Part shown: one piece after another, positions 1 through 11,596 of the stretch
Position numbering within the stretch: the stretch's first letter is position 1
Layout: each line of letters opens with the position of its first letter
Origin: Porites lobata
Lineage: Eukaryota; Cnidaria; Anthozoa; Scleractinia; Poritidae
Direction: 5' to 3'
Assembly: GCA_942486035.1 (NCBI GenBank)
Contig: CALNXK010000326.1
Span: 162,001 to 226,000, forward strand
DNA length: 64,000 nt
Program-made: the position numbers and the translations under genes
Notes under the pieces: model-generated
What the model saw: the letters and a program-made list of their open reading frames with translations, nothing else
Told to the model about the DNA's origin: nothing
The model's database searches: none

Positions 1-685
1 GAAATTTCTGCAATTTGATTGGCCTAGAGCAGTGGTATACGTAGTTTCAGCTTTTTTGACATACCTACATGTGAAATTACAAGCCTTTTGCGGGTAGTAG
101 TATGAACAAATAATGTACGTGATATTTGGCATAAATACCACAAAATTGTCTCGTATAACCATTTTGAATTATCACTCGTGGCATTCATGCCAACAACAAA
201 TAATGCTATAACCTATGCAAATTTTTAATGATGGCATGTTACATATTGTAAGGACCGCTTTTTATGTGGAAATACAGGTGATTTTACATGATAGGCCTCC
301 GGGATGTTAATAATTTATTTATCCAATAAATACATGATTAGCCTGGCTATTTGAAAAAGGCAGTAGTGAGGGGGTGTCAGGTCTCCTGTAATTTAGGGGG
401 TCAGTCTCGGGACATGCTTCCGTTCACAAAAAAATTGAAAACCAAATTCTCAGAAGCGTAATTTCCAGCATTCTGAGGATTGAATAAAGTGATAGCAGTG
501 TTAAGGACTGTTTTCATTACGATTATTTTCTATGGGTTAAGTCTTGCTTTTGTTGTTCAATGAGGTTGTTTCTTTCCATTATGAACTGTCAAAGGCCGTT
601 TGTTTTTAAAGAACTTTAGATAGAGCGGCAGCGAGGTCCGAGACCTAAAAGCGATAAAAGAACGGTGGCATAGCTGTAAGGGAAT
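1..685. other. Intergenic, no gene recognised
   Basis: I see no coding region, RNA gene or clear repeat boundary here. The stretch is AT-rich with stops in all frames. It forms the left flank of the long-TIR transposon that begins near 686. Confidence 0.5.
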
Positions 686-1352
686 TTAAGTGTCACTGCC
701 ACTAAGGACCAGGCAGGGTCCGCGGATCGAGGTCGGCCGATTACCTCCCAATTTTCAGCATTTTTTCTCTATCAGATAAGATTACGATCGGTGGTATTTT
801 TAGTAAAATAAAATTAATTTCTTAGAATTTTGACCACCCCCCTAGTTTTTGGTGCTATTTTGCCCACGTGAGACGGAAAATTTGGGTAAACTTCCACGAC
901 GCATTTTATTTACTTGGCATTAGCCCTATTCATTTATTCGAACTGTACATACTTTCCAGCCTATAACCAGCTCATGTCTCCAATATAAACGAATTTGGTT
1001 AAAAATAACTTACTTTGGAGCGCTTCCAAATATCATCACTTCGTGGCTATCGCAAGTAAGAAGAATTTTGGCAATTTTCCAGTCTGGTTTTCTCTAAAGT
1101 GCGGCAGTTTATATCCAGATCAAAACTATTTTTTATCAGTCTGTCATAAAGTCTTTACAAATACGCAAACTCTTATTTGGCAAGTTAAAATCTCGTCGCG
1201 TGAGCTTTCTCACAACTTTAACCTAATTTCCTAATTTGCATAGTTGTAGTTTTCCCGGGAAAAATTTCTCGCTTGATTTGCGACTTGTTGCAGGCGTTTA
1301 TTGGCTTCTTTACTATCACTAAGAGAAAAACATTACTTTTTCAGATAAGTGG
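686..1352 (+). repeat. Left terminal inverted repeat of the 8-kb transposon
   Basis: Reverse complement of 8046-8704 with only scattered differences. The similarity fades after the shared motif ending in CAGATAAGTGGCC. The open frame at 995-1234 is part of this repeat and occurs identically placed in the other arm, so it is not counted as a gene. Confidence 0.85.
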
Positions 1353-2191
1353 CCATAGTTCATCGGCCTATTTTCTCATTTGGTAGGTCAAAATCCCATT
1401 CCGTAAGCTTTCTTCAAATTTAACTAATTTGCATGTTGTCGAATTTCCCCGGGAAAACTTTACCTGTCTTTTGATATTATATACAAGCGATGATAACCCT
1501 GCACGTAATTAATTATTAATTTTTATGAGGTTCTTGTTTTTGAAACTAATTGTTGTTTCGATCTTGCAGACGTTGACAGTCCACAAATTTGGGGCGAACA
1601 TAACAATTCTGTCATTTCACTAAACATGGACATGCAAATTAATATGCCAGACAGGCTCAAGATTGTGTTTTGTAAAGTAGTGAATAGTTTTGGAGACTAA
1701 CAGAGTTAATGTTTTCTCCACGTGTGATGGAAGGCAAACAGGCTGCCGAAATGACAGTCAATTCGTGGCAGAGGAAATGCAATTCGAACAGATGCGCAAA
1801 TTAGTGAGTCGAAACTTAATGCATTATAACGTAATAGATTTGTCACAACGTTACTAAAGTTGATCAATCCTTGTGCATTGCTGCTGAAATCTTCCGGCAC
1901 TGCTCTTTTGTCTAGGAAGAAAACCGAATTGGTTTCATCCATGATAGTATTCAAGCATAGCGACGGACAGTTGGTGTTTAGCAGTATGTAAAAATCCTTG
2001 CAGTTTTTTGTTTTACTGTGTTTACCATAGCATTCATCCAGTTTGCAGTCTTATATTGCTCACGATTTTTTTAATTTACAAGTATTTATAAACCCTGTTA
2101 TCTAAGGGTCTCCCTGTACCTATCTAAAAGGCCCCAATGGAGAAGATTGGGGTAGAAGCATAGAGATCCTCCCTACTAAAACCATGTAACG
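1353..2191. other. Non-coding interior of the 8-kb transposon
   Basis: AT-rich sequence between the left TIR and the 3' end of the transposase-like gene. It probably holds the gene's 3' untranslated region. No convincing domain or RNA gene is visible. Confidence 0.4.
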
Positions 2192-5100
2192 TTATTTTTG
2201 AAAACACGTGCAACTCTCAGAGAATTTTTGAATGGCCTCAAAGAAAGTTTTTTTTCTTGACGGTGGTCCGCTTGTCGTCAGGTGTAGCTGATTGCAGATT
2301 TCTTTCAGAGCTGCCAGTTTGAGTGAGTCAAGCTTCTTGTTTTTTACAAGTTCGCAGATATTGCTAATGCCCACGATGATTGGATGGCTTGGTTTGCCCA
2401 TATCATCCATCACCAAACTTCTAAGGGTGTCAAACGCTATTTCCGACTCGGCAGCCTCGATGTCTTCCTCCGAGATTTCCTCCGCATCAATACCCCTAAG
2501 ACGCAGCGCCGCTGTCTGACGTGAAAACAGGCTACTGATCTGCTGCGCAGTCCTCCACTCTTCAGGCTTAAACGTGAGCTCTCCGTCCTCATTTCTGAGG
2601 GTCTTCATCTCCCTCGCTACCCGTACAGGATCGGCCTTGTTTCCAGTTCTTGTACCCTCTTCGAATTTCTTCATCAAGAAGGTCTTGACGTTATCAGTCA
2701 TTCTAGTGGTTCTTTTTGTTACCTTCAGAGCCCACCCCAATGGTCTAGGGTCATGTTCTCTGAAAGCGCTGCCACTATTCTCACCTTGCGATGAGGTTGT
2801 TGGCACATCCGGAGCGAACGTCACCCCTGTCACAATTCCCGCCCATTTCCTCCTAACGCGGTCATACATGGACTCACAGTCCACCTCAAGACAGTGCTTG
2901 CCCGTGTCCATATGGTTGTCTGCCTCTGCTTGGGTCTTGAACGTGAGGACGCATCCAGTCTCTTGGCAAGAGTAGATCTCGGACTGGTGCCTGACGCTCT
3001 CACCCACGCTTCCCCTGTGTGTAGCTTGACCAAATGGCTTTACCACCCTTATTCCAGTATCTCCTTGTGGTGTAACTCCAAGACCGCTATAAGGGATGAG
3101 GCGTCCAGGGCCGATGTTGTATGCTTTCCACACACGGATGCCACACTCCTCATACTGGAAATTGTTCAACACACTAATGCCTGGTATCTTGCTATCTTTG
3201 TTTCTTTCCCTGGTCGTGTCCACCTCACCGACCGCTGCTCTGCACCCTTTGATACCTCCATGGGATTCTAGTGCTACTTTCATATCTTCAGCAGTGACGA
3301 CGTCGTGCTTTTCGTTGACCCAGCGCTTTATGTGTGCCTTCATAGCAGCAGTCTTCCTATCACAAATGTCCTTGCCAGCCTGTGGTTCTGAGAAATCATA
3401 TCGCACTGGCCTGACACCGGTTCTCACCCCTACTTCTCTAAGACTTAACAACAGAGGCCCATTGTGGTAACATCCAGCGTTATCCGATCGGAGGTAGGCT
3501 GTTGTCACCCCTGGATACTCCAGTTTGACTTTTTGCAGCAAGTCCTCTATTATTGAAAGAACTGCAAAGCTATTTTGGGTGTAGTTGTTGAAAATGTGTA
3601 CAAAACACTCGACTTCATGCTTGCTCTCCACTGTTGCTCTAGTGATTACTGCACTGATATGCCAGCTTCTTCCTCTCTTGCCAAAAAAATCACTCATGTG
3701 TTCTCTGTATTGCACAGGCAGAAACTTCATTGCCCAGTCCATTATAACAAGACACGAGTTGTCGTCTAGCTTCTCGAGAATATGCTGCTTGGCTTCGTCC
3801 TGGTTACTTGACCGTAGTAAGTGAGCCTTCCACGCTTGTATGTTGCGCACACTCTCAGTGTACTCAAACCTCCACCTAACCCTCTCCTCTTCCGTCATGT
3901 CCGCTTTGTCTTGCATCTCTGCCACTTGTTTCAGTACTCCTTCTAGACTCTCACAGCGCTCACATTCGTAGCAATGTTCATGATCACATTCGCCCCTGAA
4001 CTCCCATGCACTACTGTCACTTAGTGCGTGGACCGTACAGTGATCACTGCAATGTTCTCCTCGTCCGATGTGTGCCTTGAAATCATTCTTTAAGTACCTT
4101 TTTGCATCCTTTAGAAATTTCTGAGTGGCAGTAACGTTGATGCCCTGATCTGCTAAGGCCTCCAACATAGAAAAGAGTTGATCAAAAGCCTCTGTACCCT
4201 CTGCAGTGGTGTTGTCAAGTCCCTGAAGGGATTTCTGCATAGAGGCCGAACACACTTCAATCATTCGGTAGAGAACGCTGGCTCGCCGGCTCGAACTCTT
4301 GTTCTTTACAATAGTCTAAATATTGTCTGATGATGCGTGAAGGAATGACGGTCCTAATGACTGCTGGTATGACAATTTTCTCCCCGAGTCAAGCTTGAGA
4401 GTCTTTGTCCCGAACGCCACGTCTTGGACAAATTCTGGTCTGGAGATATATTCAATGAAATGATCCACCTTTTCATGCTCAATTCTTGTACGGAAACTAG
4501 GAATTTCAGGGAGAGGCTGGCCTTTCCCTGCTTCTGTTGCATGTTGGCGAGCTTGGTCGATGCGCCATTTGGAAAGCCCAGGGATCATCTTTTGAAGCTC
4601 AGCTCTTGAAAAGTCGTCTGCAAAGAGGGAAAGGATCTGTCGCTTTGTTTGCCAATGACCTGCTTGCTCATAGGCCTTGACTAAAATGTCGACAAGACCA
4701 GAGTTGGGATCAAAACGCTTGCGCTTTCCTTGGTTGTCTCTGTTTGGATCCAAAAGTACCTCCGTTTGTAACGCCTTCCAAACCAGTTCCTCTTGACCGG
4801 GAGTGATGACAGACAATGAAGTCACTATAGTCTCCTTAGCTTTGCGGATGTAATATCGCTGCTGGGTGTCGGAGACGTCGTCCCAGGTCGTGTTCAGGCT
4901 GGACATTACGGGGCTGTAGCGGCCACCTGAGATGCTGTGGACAGCTTCGTTTAATTTCTGCCGTTTGCTGTTTTGTTCCTCCATCTCGTCAACCCATAAA
5001 CTAATCTCTTCGTCTGGTATCGAGGCTTGGGACGAATGGGATTGCAAAGAGACTGTTTCTGACCCCTCACCAGTGCTTGAGACCGCTGCACACACCGTGG

Positions 5101-5200
5101 CTGGCAATGTGCTCTCCTCACAAACAGTAATGACAGAGACAGTGGCAGAATCAGACTCCTCGATCTCGTCTCCAATCACCAAGGTGTCTGAGTAAGGATC
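2192..5200 (-). pseudogene. Transposase-like gene, exon 3 (main catalytic exon), frameshifted
   Basis: This is the large last exon, starting after a CAG acceptor at 5201-5202. It reads open to about 4390 and again from about 4270 to 2192, a 690-codon frame. Between these, the sensible reading continues in another frame (IVIPAVIRTV..., then RIIRQYLDYCKEQEFEP), implying one indel near 4390 and a second near 4270. Because the two outer parts share a frame, the break also appears as a single TAG at 4316-4318. In the 690-residue part there is a Cys/His-rich cluster (residues 72-104), then MDWAMK (D176) and SDNAGCYHN (D261). These are followed by SEPQAGKDICDR (E293), a spacing that suggests an RNase H-fold D-D-E/D catalytic core. 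A C2H2 finger follows (C433, C438, H451, H457). The catalytic assignment is inferred from motif spacing. The superfamily is not recognised. Confidence 0.72.
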
Positions 5201-5687
5201 CTGAAGCGTAATAAAATAGATTAGCAAATTATGGACAAGATCGTCAACAATTCCACAAAGATCTCCAATACATGTAACTGTGGAAACTCTATATGTGTTT
5301 CCAAGCCGCTGCCAAAGGGTGCCCTCGCATCTTTGTTGTTGCTGGTCTCTTCAAGCACTGGTCAAGACCAATTTGTTATTCAGAAAACATTCAGATGTAG
5401 TCGAGTAATTGTTCTCGACGCGCGATCTGAAAACTCTAGACATGGCTATCATTATAACTAGGTCCCAAGCCTCTTGGAAATCGACCACAACTTAACGATT
5501 CCAAATGGCTACCCATTGAAGAAAATACAGGAAAACCAACAAAGGTACGTGTTATTCATGTTGTCAGTTGTTATAGATATCAGTGCACCTGTTGGTGGTA
5601 TCAAAACATCCTCTGATTATATGGTCAGTTACACTATGCTTATATTAGTTACACTAAGCTGTGAATGGCCAATGTGTACTAGCTTAC

Positions 5688-5758
5688 CTGCTCTCCAGAC
5701 ATGAAACCGTGAGCCTTACGGGATTTGTAGTGTGCTCCACGGCAGCTGGAACACACAG
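5688..5758 (-). pseudogene. Transposase-like gene, exon 2 (CxxC motif)
   Basis: A 71-nt exon bounded by an acceptor TGACAG and a donor CAG|GTAAGC. It fits the phases of its neighbours exactly: exon 1 ends in phase 1, this exon supplies two bases then 23 codons, and it ends in phase 0, where exon 3 begins. It encodes VCSSCRGAHYKSRKAHG, a short Cys/His motif that may complete a zinc-binding knuckle started in exon 1. It was found by splice-phase matching and is too short to show as an ORF. Confidence 0.6.
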
Positions 5759-5899
5759 CTGTCATAAAAAATGATAATGATAAATAGATTAACAATACTG
5801 ACAACAATAACCAACACGATCACCATCAACGTGATTGACCCTTTATACCGTCACCATCGTCGTTATGGTTATCGTTATCATACCCATCATCAATATATA

Positions 5900-6879
5900 T
5901 TCGTCACTTTCAATATGGCGGCGTTTACGCGCGCTGTTTTAACTTTGTTTACGGTAAATTTAAGTTTAAAATCACCTTAGCATTTAGTAAGATGACCCGT
6001 CATTTTGATAACATTGTCTAGGCGATCAGGAATGGGCTGGTAAAGTTTTCTTATTCAATCTAATTCGATCTTCCGCTACACACCCTCGGTTTCACGAAGA
6101 AGGTCATTCTTGGTAGCGATATTTTCAGTGGACTTTTGTAACTCTCTCTTGATGTAAAGCCAAATATTTTCTATTATATTTAAATCTGGAGACTGTGCTG
6201 ACCATTTCATTAAGGGTACTTTGCTTTATCTTTATAATTATTTACATTGTGTGCTCCGCTGTGAACTGGCGTATTGCCATCCATGAACATGTAGTCTTTG
6301 TCTTCTAAGTACTAAACAACTACTGGCCATACATTATTTTCTAGGATGTCAATGTACTTGGCAGAGTTGCTGTTGCCTTCAACTGAAGTCACACTTCCAA
6401 CACCATCATATCAAAAACATCCCCAGATCATCAAATTTGTCTTTTGTTCCACCTGTGATGTCGTTCTTAGAATGTTCAACAGTCTTGACAGTTCAGCTTT
6501 GTTTTTAACGGATTCTGACAAAGTAACAATTAACTTTTTTGTCTCTGCAGACAGTTAAGCACTTTTTCGACTCACGAGTGCTGAATATTGTTTATCAGAA
6601 GCAAAACAAAATAACTGTGATCTTTTTTAAAGACCACCCGTTGCAGTTACTGTTGAATAAATGACTGAACGATGTGTCAAAACACAAACAGCTTTTGTTC
6701 GTTTCCTTATGGGAAGTTTGAATTTTTTTTCTTGCTCTTAGTCGGATGTTTGTTTGTTTTTATTTTTACATAATTTTCCCGCCTTTATTGACCGATGTCG
6801 CGCTCCGCATCTAGTTTTCCCCCGCGTAGTGTGCACAACGCGGGTAAGAATTCCGCGCGTTATTTTTGAAAGTGACGAA
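5900..6879 (-). mobile_element. Decayed Tc1/mariner element nested in the 8-kb transposon
   Basis: Flanked by TA dinucleotides (5898-5899 and 6880-6881), with ends TTCGTCACTTTCAA and its reverse complement. On the minus strand, interrupted frames give Tc1-type signatures: NLMIWGCF, NSAKYIDILENNVWPVVV, YMFMDGNTPVHS and AQSPDLNIIENIW. The last is the family's hallmark around the final catalytic residue. Stops and frame changes make the transposase non-functional. It lies between exons 1 and 2 of the host transposon's gene, on the same strand. Confidence 0.85.
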
Positions 6880-7474
6880 TACTTATGTCCATTGACTGTA
6901 GTTTGTGTCACTCACGTAAGACCAAATTAAAGTGCGGTAATTTGCTTTCTTAACAGCTAAAGAAAGGAAGGTGAGTGAAATAAGGAGTGTTTGGGCGTCC
7001 CTTGCAGCCCCACCCAACTTCCCATTCCCTCTACTCCCCCTCCTAGTTCTCCTCTTCCCCCGTCCTCTCCCATTTGGCGTCATCTTGCAGGCGGGGTGCT
7101 TGATTAGCAAATTACCACTTCAATCCACCTCGAAACACTACCCCAACGTCCCCTCTCCCTCCCCTTTTCCGAAAAAGTCAGAAGGATATCAGACAATGCA
7201 ACAGAATTAGGCAATGCCTTTGTATATTTAAACGAGTCGACTAAAAGAGAAAAGCTCATTCAAATACAAAAAGCAATGGCATCGGATTACGTTTTGCTTC
7301 ATTCCCTTAGCATATTCCGATAAAGAAATAAAATTTATGTACTAACCATATCCATAAGCACAAAGTAAAATAAGTACCTTAGAAATAAAGGTTTCGTTTG
7401 TTTTTACCAGTGAAGTCCATACTACAACTCTAAGTATTAAGGCTGCGGTCTGGCTGCACCCGATTTGTACTTAC

Positions 7475-7892
7475 CCGAGCCAATGGGAACTGTGGCTTGG
7501 TGAAATTGATAAATTTCTTCCGACAAGGTGGCGTTTACGCGGCGCGGTTTCTTTATAGTTTTCCGCGGTCCTCGATGACTTGGATACGAGCATGTGTTGC
7601 TCTTTCTGCCAGCCCAGTCTGTAGTTAGTTTTTTCCTTTGTCTCGGGCATATTGTCATTGACATTTTCTCGTTATCGGTTGTAACAAAGTATCCAGCTCT
7701 ATTCAGGATCAGGTCAACCTCATTAACGTTTTCGTCTCCGGTTCGCAGTTGCCCTGAGCTGACTCCCAGGCTTAGTAGATGTGCAGTGATGTCTAGCTTG
7801 CACGCCAACAGGGGTACAACCTGCGACCCCGAGCCCTCCAAACTACAGGCAGAATCAGGAGAACTGAACGAACAAGTTAAACTAACATCCAT
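7475..7892 (-). pseudogene. Transposase-like gene, exon 1
   Basis: An open frame of 139 codons from an ATG at 7892, ending at a strong GG|GTAAGTAC donor in phase 1. The second half (DWAGRKSNTCSYPSHRGPRK..RRVNATLSEEIYQ) is basic with Cys and His, and probably forms a DNA-binding head together with exon 2. The exon itself is undamaged. I count it within the broken gene because the downstream exon is frameshifted. Start choice is uncertain, but no longer upstream frame is evident. Confidence 0.6.
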
Positions 7893-8045
7893 ATTGAAAA
7901 CAGCAAAATCAGCTGAACAGGACAGCTGTCTGCAGATAATCAGATAAGGGATAGAAAATTATCTTTCCCTGAAGTGTACTTCTACCAAATAACAGAACCG
8001 CTCAATATTTCAAAGAGTTTGACAGTGAAGTATAGTATAATATGC

Positions 8046-8704
8046 AGGCCACCTATCTGAAAAAGTAATGTGTTGCTCTTAGTCACAAACACCGGGAATA
8101 TGTCGCAAATTAATCAAGCGTGAAATATTTCCGGGAAAAACGACAATTATGCAAATTAGGAAATTAGGTTAAAGTTGTGAGAAAGCTCACGCGACGAGAT
8201 TTTAACTTGCCAAATAAGAGTTTGCGTATTTGTAAAGACTTTATGACAGACTAATAAAAAATAGTTTTGATCTGGATATAAACTGCCGCACTTTAGAGAA
8301 AACCAGATTGGAAAATTGCCAAAATTCTTCTTACTTGCGATAGCCACGAAGTGATGATATTTGGAAGCGCACCAAAGTAAGTTATTTTTAACCAAATTCG
8401 TTTATATTGGAGACATGAGCTGGTTATAGGCTGGAAAGTATGTACAGTTCGTATAAATGAATAGCGCTAATACCAAGTAAGTAAAATGTGTCGTGGAAGT
8501 TTACCCAAATTTTCCGTCTCACGTGGGCAAAATAGCACCAAAAACTAGGGGGGTGGTCAAAATTCTAAGAAATTAATTTTATTTTACTAAAAATACCACC
8601 GATCGTAATCTTATCTGATAGAGAAAAAATGCTGAAAATTGGGAGGTAATCGGCCGACCTCGATCCCCGGACCCTGCCTGGTCCTTAGTGACAATGACAC
8701 TTAA
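8046..8704 (-). repeat. Right terminal inverted repeat of the 8-kb transposon
   Basis: Partner of 686-1352 in inverse orientation, ending GACAATGACACTTAA. One internal difference puts a stop codon change in the mirror ORF (8156-8395), consistent with age-related divergence of the two arms. Confidence 0.85.
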
Positions 8705-9143
8705 CATTTTCTATGTATCCTAGCAACAGCGTTTAATTGTCCTAAAATAACGTTTGGTGCGATGATTGTCATATTTTTCCAAAGCCGCTGGCCTGCGGAA
8801 CTGACTGCAAGGCCTTACCCTCTCTGTCCCGTTATTCTCACTTGATAATACGTATTTCTGCTTTCAGGGAAACTAACAAATACTTCAATTATTGAAATGT
8901 TTTATATATTTTATTCCCAGCCTTTTAATAAAACAGCTTCTTAGCACGTATATGGAAGATGCGCGTTTTAAAGACTAAGAGAAAAGGATTCGAAATAACT
9001 CAGGGGAGAGGATGGACGTCGTCTTGTAGTGGAGTAAACTTGTTGTTTATGGCATCACTCAATGTGTTCAGGACTGAACGCCAATATTTTGTGCTTCCGG
9101 GCTGGAAATAAAGAGAATAAGAATAGTATCTTTTAAAAAAAAA
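8705..9143. other. Intergenic, nothing recognised
   Basis: AT-rich sequence with no supported gene. It is the right flank of the 8-kb element. Confidence 0.4.
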
Positions 9144-9885
9144 CAGACCCGGGGGTTTCCCTATATTGGCCTACGGCGGGGAGGCTCCGCCGGAAAGGGT
9201 TACCTATGTTGGTGCTTTTCGTTAGCTAGTTTCTTACACAGTTTGTGATTAGTCCGATTTGAGTTAAATGTTGACAAGCCAAAAACAACTAATATATATA
9301 TATACCAAAAACGAGAAGTCCGAAGACTAGTGCAACGCTGATTCAGAACAACGTGTATTGTTTTTTCATAACAATATTTCAGCTGGCCATACCAGCCTTC
9401 CGACAACCTTTCTCTAAGTAGCTGTATAAGAAAGGGTGGTGATTTTACTAGTTTAAGTATATTAAAGGGTAGGGAAATCTGTCATTTGGGTCTGTTAAAG
9501 AGCCCAATAGGGCTAATAGATGAATCAAATGGCTTTAAAAAGTCCAGAAAACGTTCTGTTTTTGAGATTAGTAGCCTGTTGACAGACTCTCCACTTCCTC
9601 TTCAAAAGTCCGTCGAGCGCGGGTGATAAAATGTAAACTGCAGGGGATTTATTGACTACCAGTGCAAGGAAGTAGGAACAAAAAGAAAAATAACATAACG
9701 TCGGTGTACAGGCTATTCTATGTGAAAAAAAGTGCATTTACAGCAGTAAAAGGGATACAAAGTTCTATAAACAATATAAACAATTATATGTGGAAGAGGC
9801 ACCATTTGTCACTGATAGAAGGTATGCGAAAGGGGGCCTTTTTCGTCAAAAATGGTATATAAAAGGGTAAGGGGTTGGATTTTCT
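9144..9885. repeat. Interspersed repeat, unclassified
   Basis: Begins with GGGGGTTTCCCTATATTGGC and ends near AAAAGGGTAAGGGGTTGGAT. It contains recurring phrases of the type AAAGGGTAGGGAAATCTGTC, GGTATATAAAAGGG and TTTACAGCAGTAAAAGGGAT. I recognise this style from high-copy repeats of coral genomes but cannot name a family. No coding capacity. Boundaries are approximate. Confidence 0.45.
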
Positions 9886-10461
9886 GGAGTTTTCTTTTTG
9901 TTTTCATAGTGGTTTGCATGAATTTTTTCAAGCGTTTTGGCCTGTATAAAATGTTTTTGCTTTCCCCATCCCTCTCCATCATTAAATTGTGTTAACTGTC
10001 CGTTCCTAAAACAGCAAGCATCGGACGAGAACATAACCTACACTTAGGCAGTATTTTTCGTTTCGCTTGCGCCGTAGACCATTTGCGCCTGGGTAAGGCG
10101 AAACGAGCGAACTACAAAAGAAAAAATCTTCAAAAAGTGAAGCAGGTCCGACAGGTTAAAGAGAGAGTAGTAATCCCGGTGGTGACATCACACTTTTAAA
10201 AACTGAAAAGAGAAAATCGTGGCTGGGAAAATTCCCTGTCACATATTTTTATGTGCCGGGTTTACGCTTTTTTAAGTGTTTGCCTCTCCATTCAGTCACA
10301 CTGAGAATTTCTCTATTTGCCCGTATTTGTCAGCATAATTTTACTTGAGCACAGAGCATCGTTTTCAAACATTAAGCATTTTGAAGAAGATGAAAAACGT
10401 CACCTTGGATGTGCATTTTGTTGATCTTGTCTGAGTTTTCTTTCCCCCACATGGGAAATAA
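9886..10461. other. Intergenic, nothing recognised
   Basis: No supported gene or boundary-defined repeat. Confidence 0.4.
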
Positions 10462-10801
10462 GAGGGTCTCAATGGGGTGGTGGCTTTCACGGTTATCGGC
10501 TAAAATTTTGGCTCTTCTACGGCTATCGGTTAATTTTTTCAGTTACGGTTAACGAAAAAGTTAAAAATTAACTTCTTTTGTTTCAAAAAGTTAAATATTA
10601 ATTAACCTGTATTTTTTTGTATCTTTAAATCAAAATAAAGGTCTTCGGATCATCTCGGGATGAAATAAGCTATTCTTTTGAAAAATTTTAACATTTGATA
10701 GATCATACTTTTTATGATATTATTTTACACATAGAAATGTCAATAGTCAATTTAAAAATAATCTTTGTGAAAAAGCAAAAGCAGACACGCGAACGCCCAA
10801 C

Positions 10802-11263
10802 CCCGTGGGGGCACTTGGGTATTTTTTGGGTGGGTATGTGCCGCTCGGGACTCCAAATTGGCACCCCGTTCTAAAAAAACTTTCCGCTAAAATTGATACC
10901 CCGTTCTAGAAATGGGCCAAGTTTTTATACCCCTTTCTAGAATTCGCCCTAAATCTGATACCCCGTTCTAGAAACGGGCCAAATTTTTATATTCCCTTCT
11001 AGAAAGTTTGTAAATTGAAATAGCCCCGTTTTTTAAAAAAGATATTTCTTTATTTGTTTGACTTGTACATCAAATAAATGCTTCTTCATAATCAGCAACA
11101 ATTTTAAGCAGAAGATAAAGCCGTGATCCACAATTTTTTATACCTCGTTCTAGAAAACGCCTCTGAAATGGTACCCCGTTCTAAATCAGGAGCTTCAAAA
11201 TCACGACCCCGTTGGGCGGCACATACCCGTATAGGTAATGTATGGGAGTACCGCCCCCCCGGG
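10802..11263. mobile_element. MITE with exact 8-bp target duplication
   Basis: Flanked by CGCCCAAC at 10794-10801 and 11264-11271. Ends match as an inverted repeat (CCCGTGGGGGC / GCCCCCCCGGG). The interior carries repeated ACCCCGTTCTAGAAA-like phrases and a GGGTATGTGCCG motif on both arms. The 8-bp duplication fits hAT-type integration. The ends do not show a textbook hAT CAGGG start, so the superfamily call is tentative. Confidence 0.75.
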
Positions 11264-11306
11264 CGCCCAACTCAAGGCCGGGGCGCGACATTCATTATAA
11301 CCGAAA

Positions 11307-11596
11307 TGGCCGTTTTCACACTAGAGAAGGATTATTCGTGTGAGACGGGTTATCCGTTTGATGATTCGCGTCAGATAGGTGATACGTCTTAATTTGGCAA
11401 TGGAATAGTTTTAATTTTGAATAAACAATCCGCCTGACTTTTGAAAACAGGATTATCCGTTCCAGATAGCCTGTGTACAGCCGCCCCCTCCCCTCAGAAA
11501 AAAATCGGAGAAGGGTTGTCTGTGGGGAGGGCGCGACTGTACACAGGCTAGTCTCAGACGGATGATCCATTTCTAGATCTAGTGTGAAAACGGCCA
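11307..11596. mobile_element. Palindromic MITE, TIR TGGCCGTTTTCACACTAGA
   Basis: TGGCCGTTTTCACACTAGA at the left is mirrored by TCTAGTGTGAAAACGGCCA at the right. Repeated (G)GATNATCCGT phrases follow inside each arm. No coding sequence. A smaller hairpin element sits inside at 11468-11549. Confidence 0.75.
11468..11549. mobile_element. 82-bp hairpin MITE nested in a MITE
   Basis: AGCCTGTGTACAG at the left and CTGTACACAGGCT at the right. The arms extend into GC-rich CGCCCCCTCCCC / GGGGAGGGCGCG, making an almost complete hairpin. It interrupts the surrounding 290-bp element, giving three levels of nesting with 10462-12253. Confidence 0.75.

Larger units (their letters stand above)
686..8704 (-). 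mobile_element. 8-kb DNA transposon with ~660-bp terminal inverted repeats
   Basis: Positions 686-1352 and 8046-8704 are near-identical inverted repeats. Both ends read TTAAGTGTCA(C/T)TG(C/T)CACTA going inward, and the match continues through the 79-codon mirror ORFs at 995-1234 and 8156-8395 to a shared ACATTACTTTTTCAGATA. The arms differ by scattered substitutions and short indels. Between them lies one spliced minus-strand gene with DDE-like and zinc-finger features, as expected of a transposase. I could not identify a convincing target-site duplication, so the outer boundary may be off by a few bases. I do not assign a superfamily. The element is dead: its gene is frameshifted and a Tc1/mariner element has inserted into intron 1. 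Confidence 0.85.

Noticed and set aside
995..1234. 79-codon ORF repeated at 8156-8395
   Set aside because: Both lie at mirrored positions in the two terminal inverted repeats. The coding look is a by-product of the repeat.
4316..4318. Programmed stop-codon readthrough between the two transposase frames
   Set aside because: The better coding sequence around the stop lies in a different frame, so two indels explain the break.
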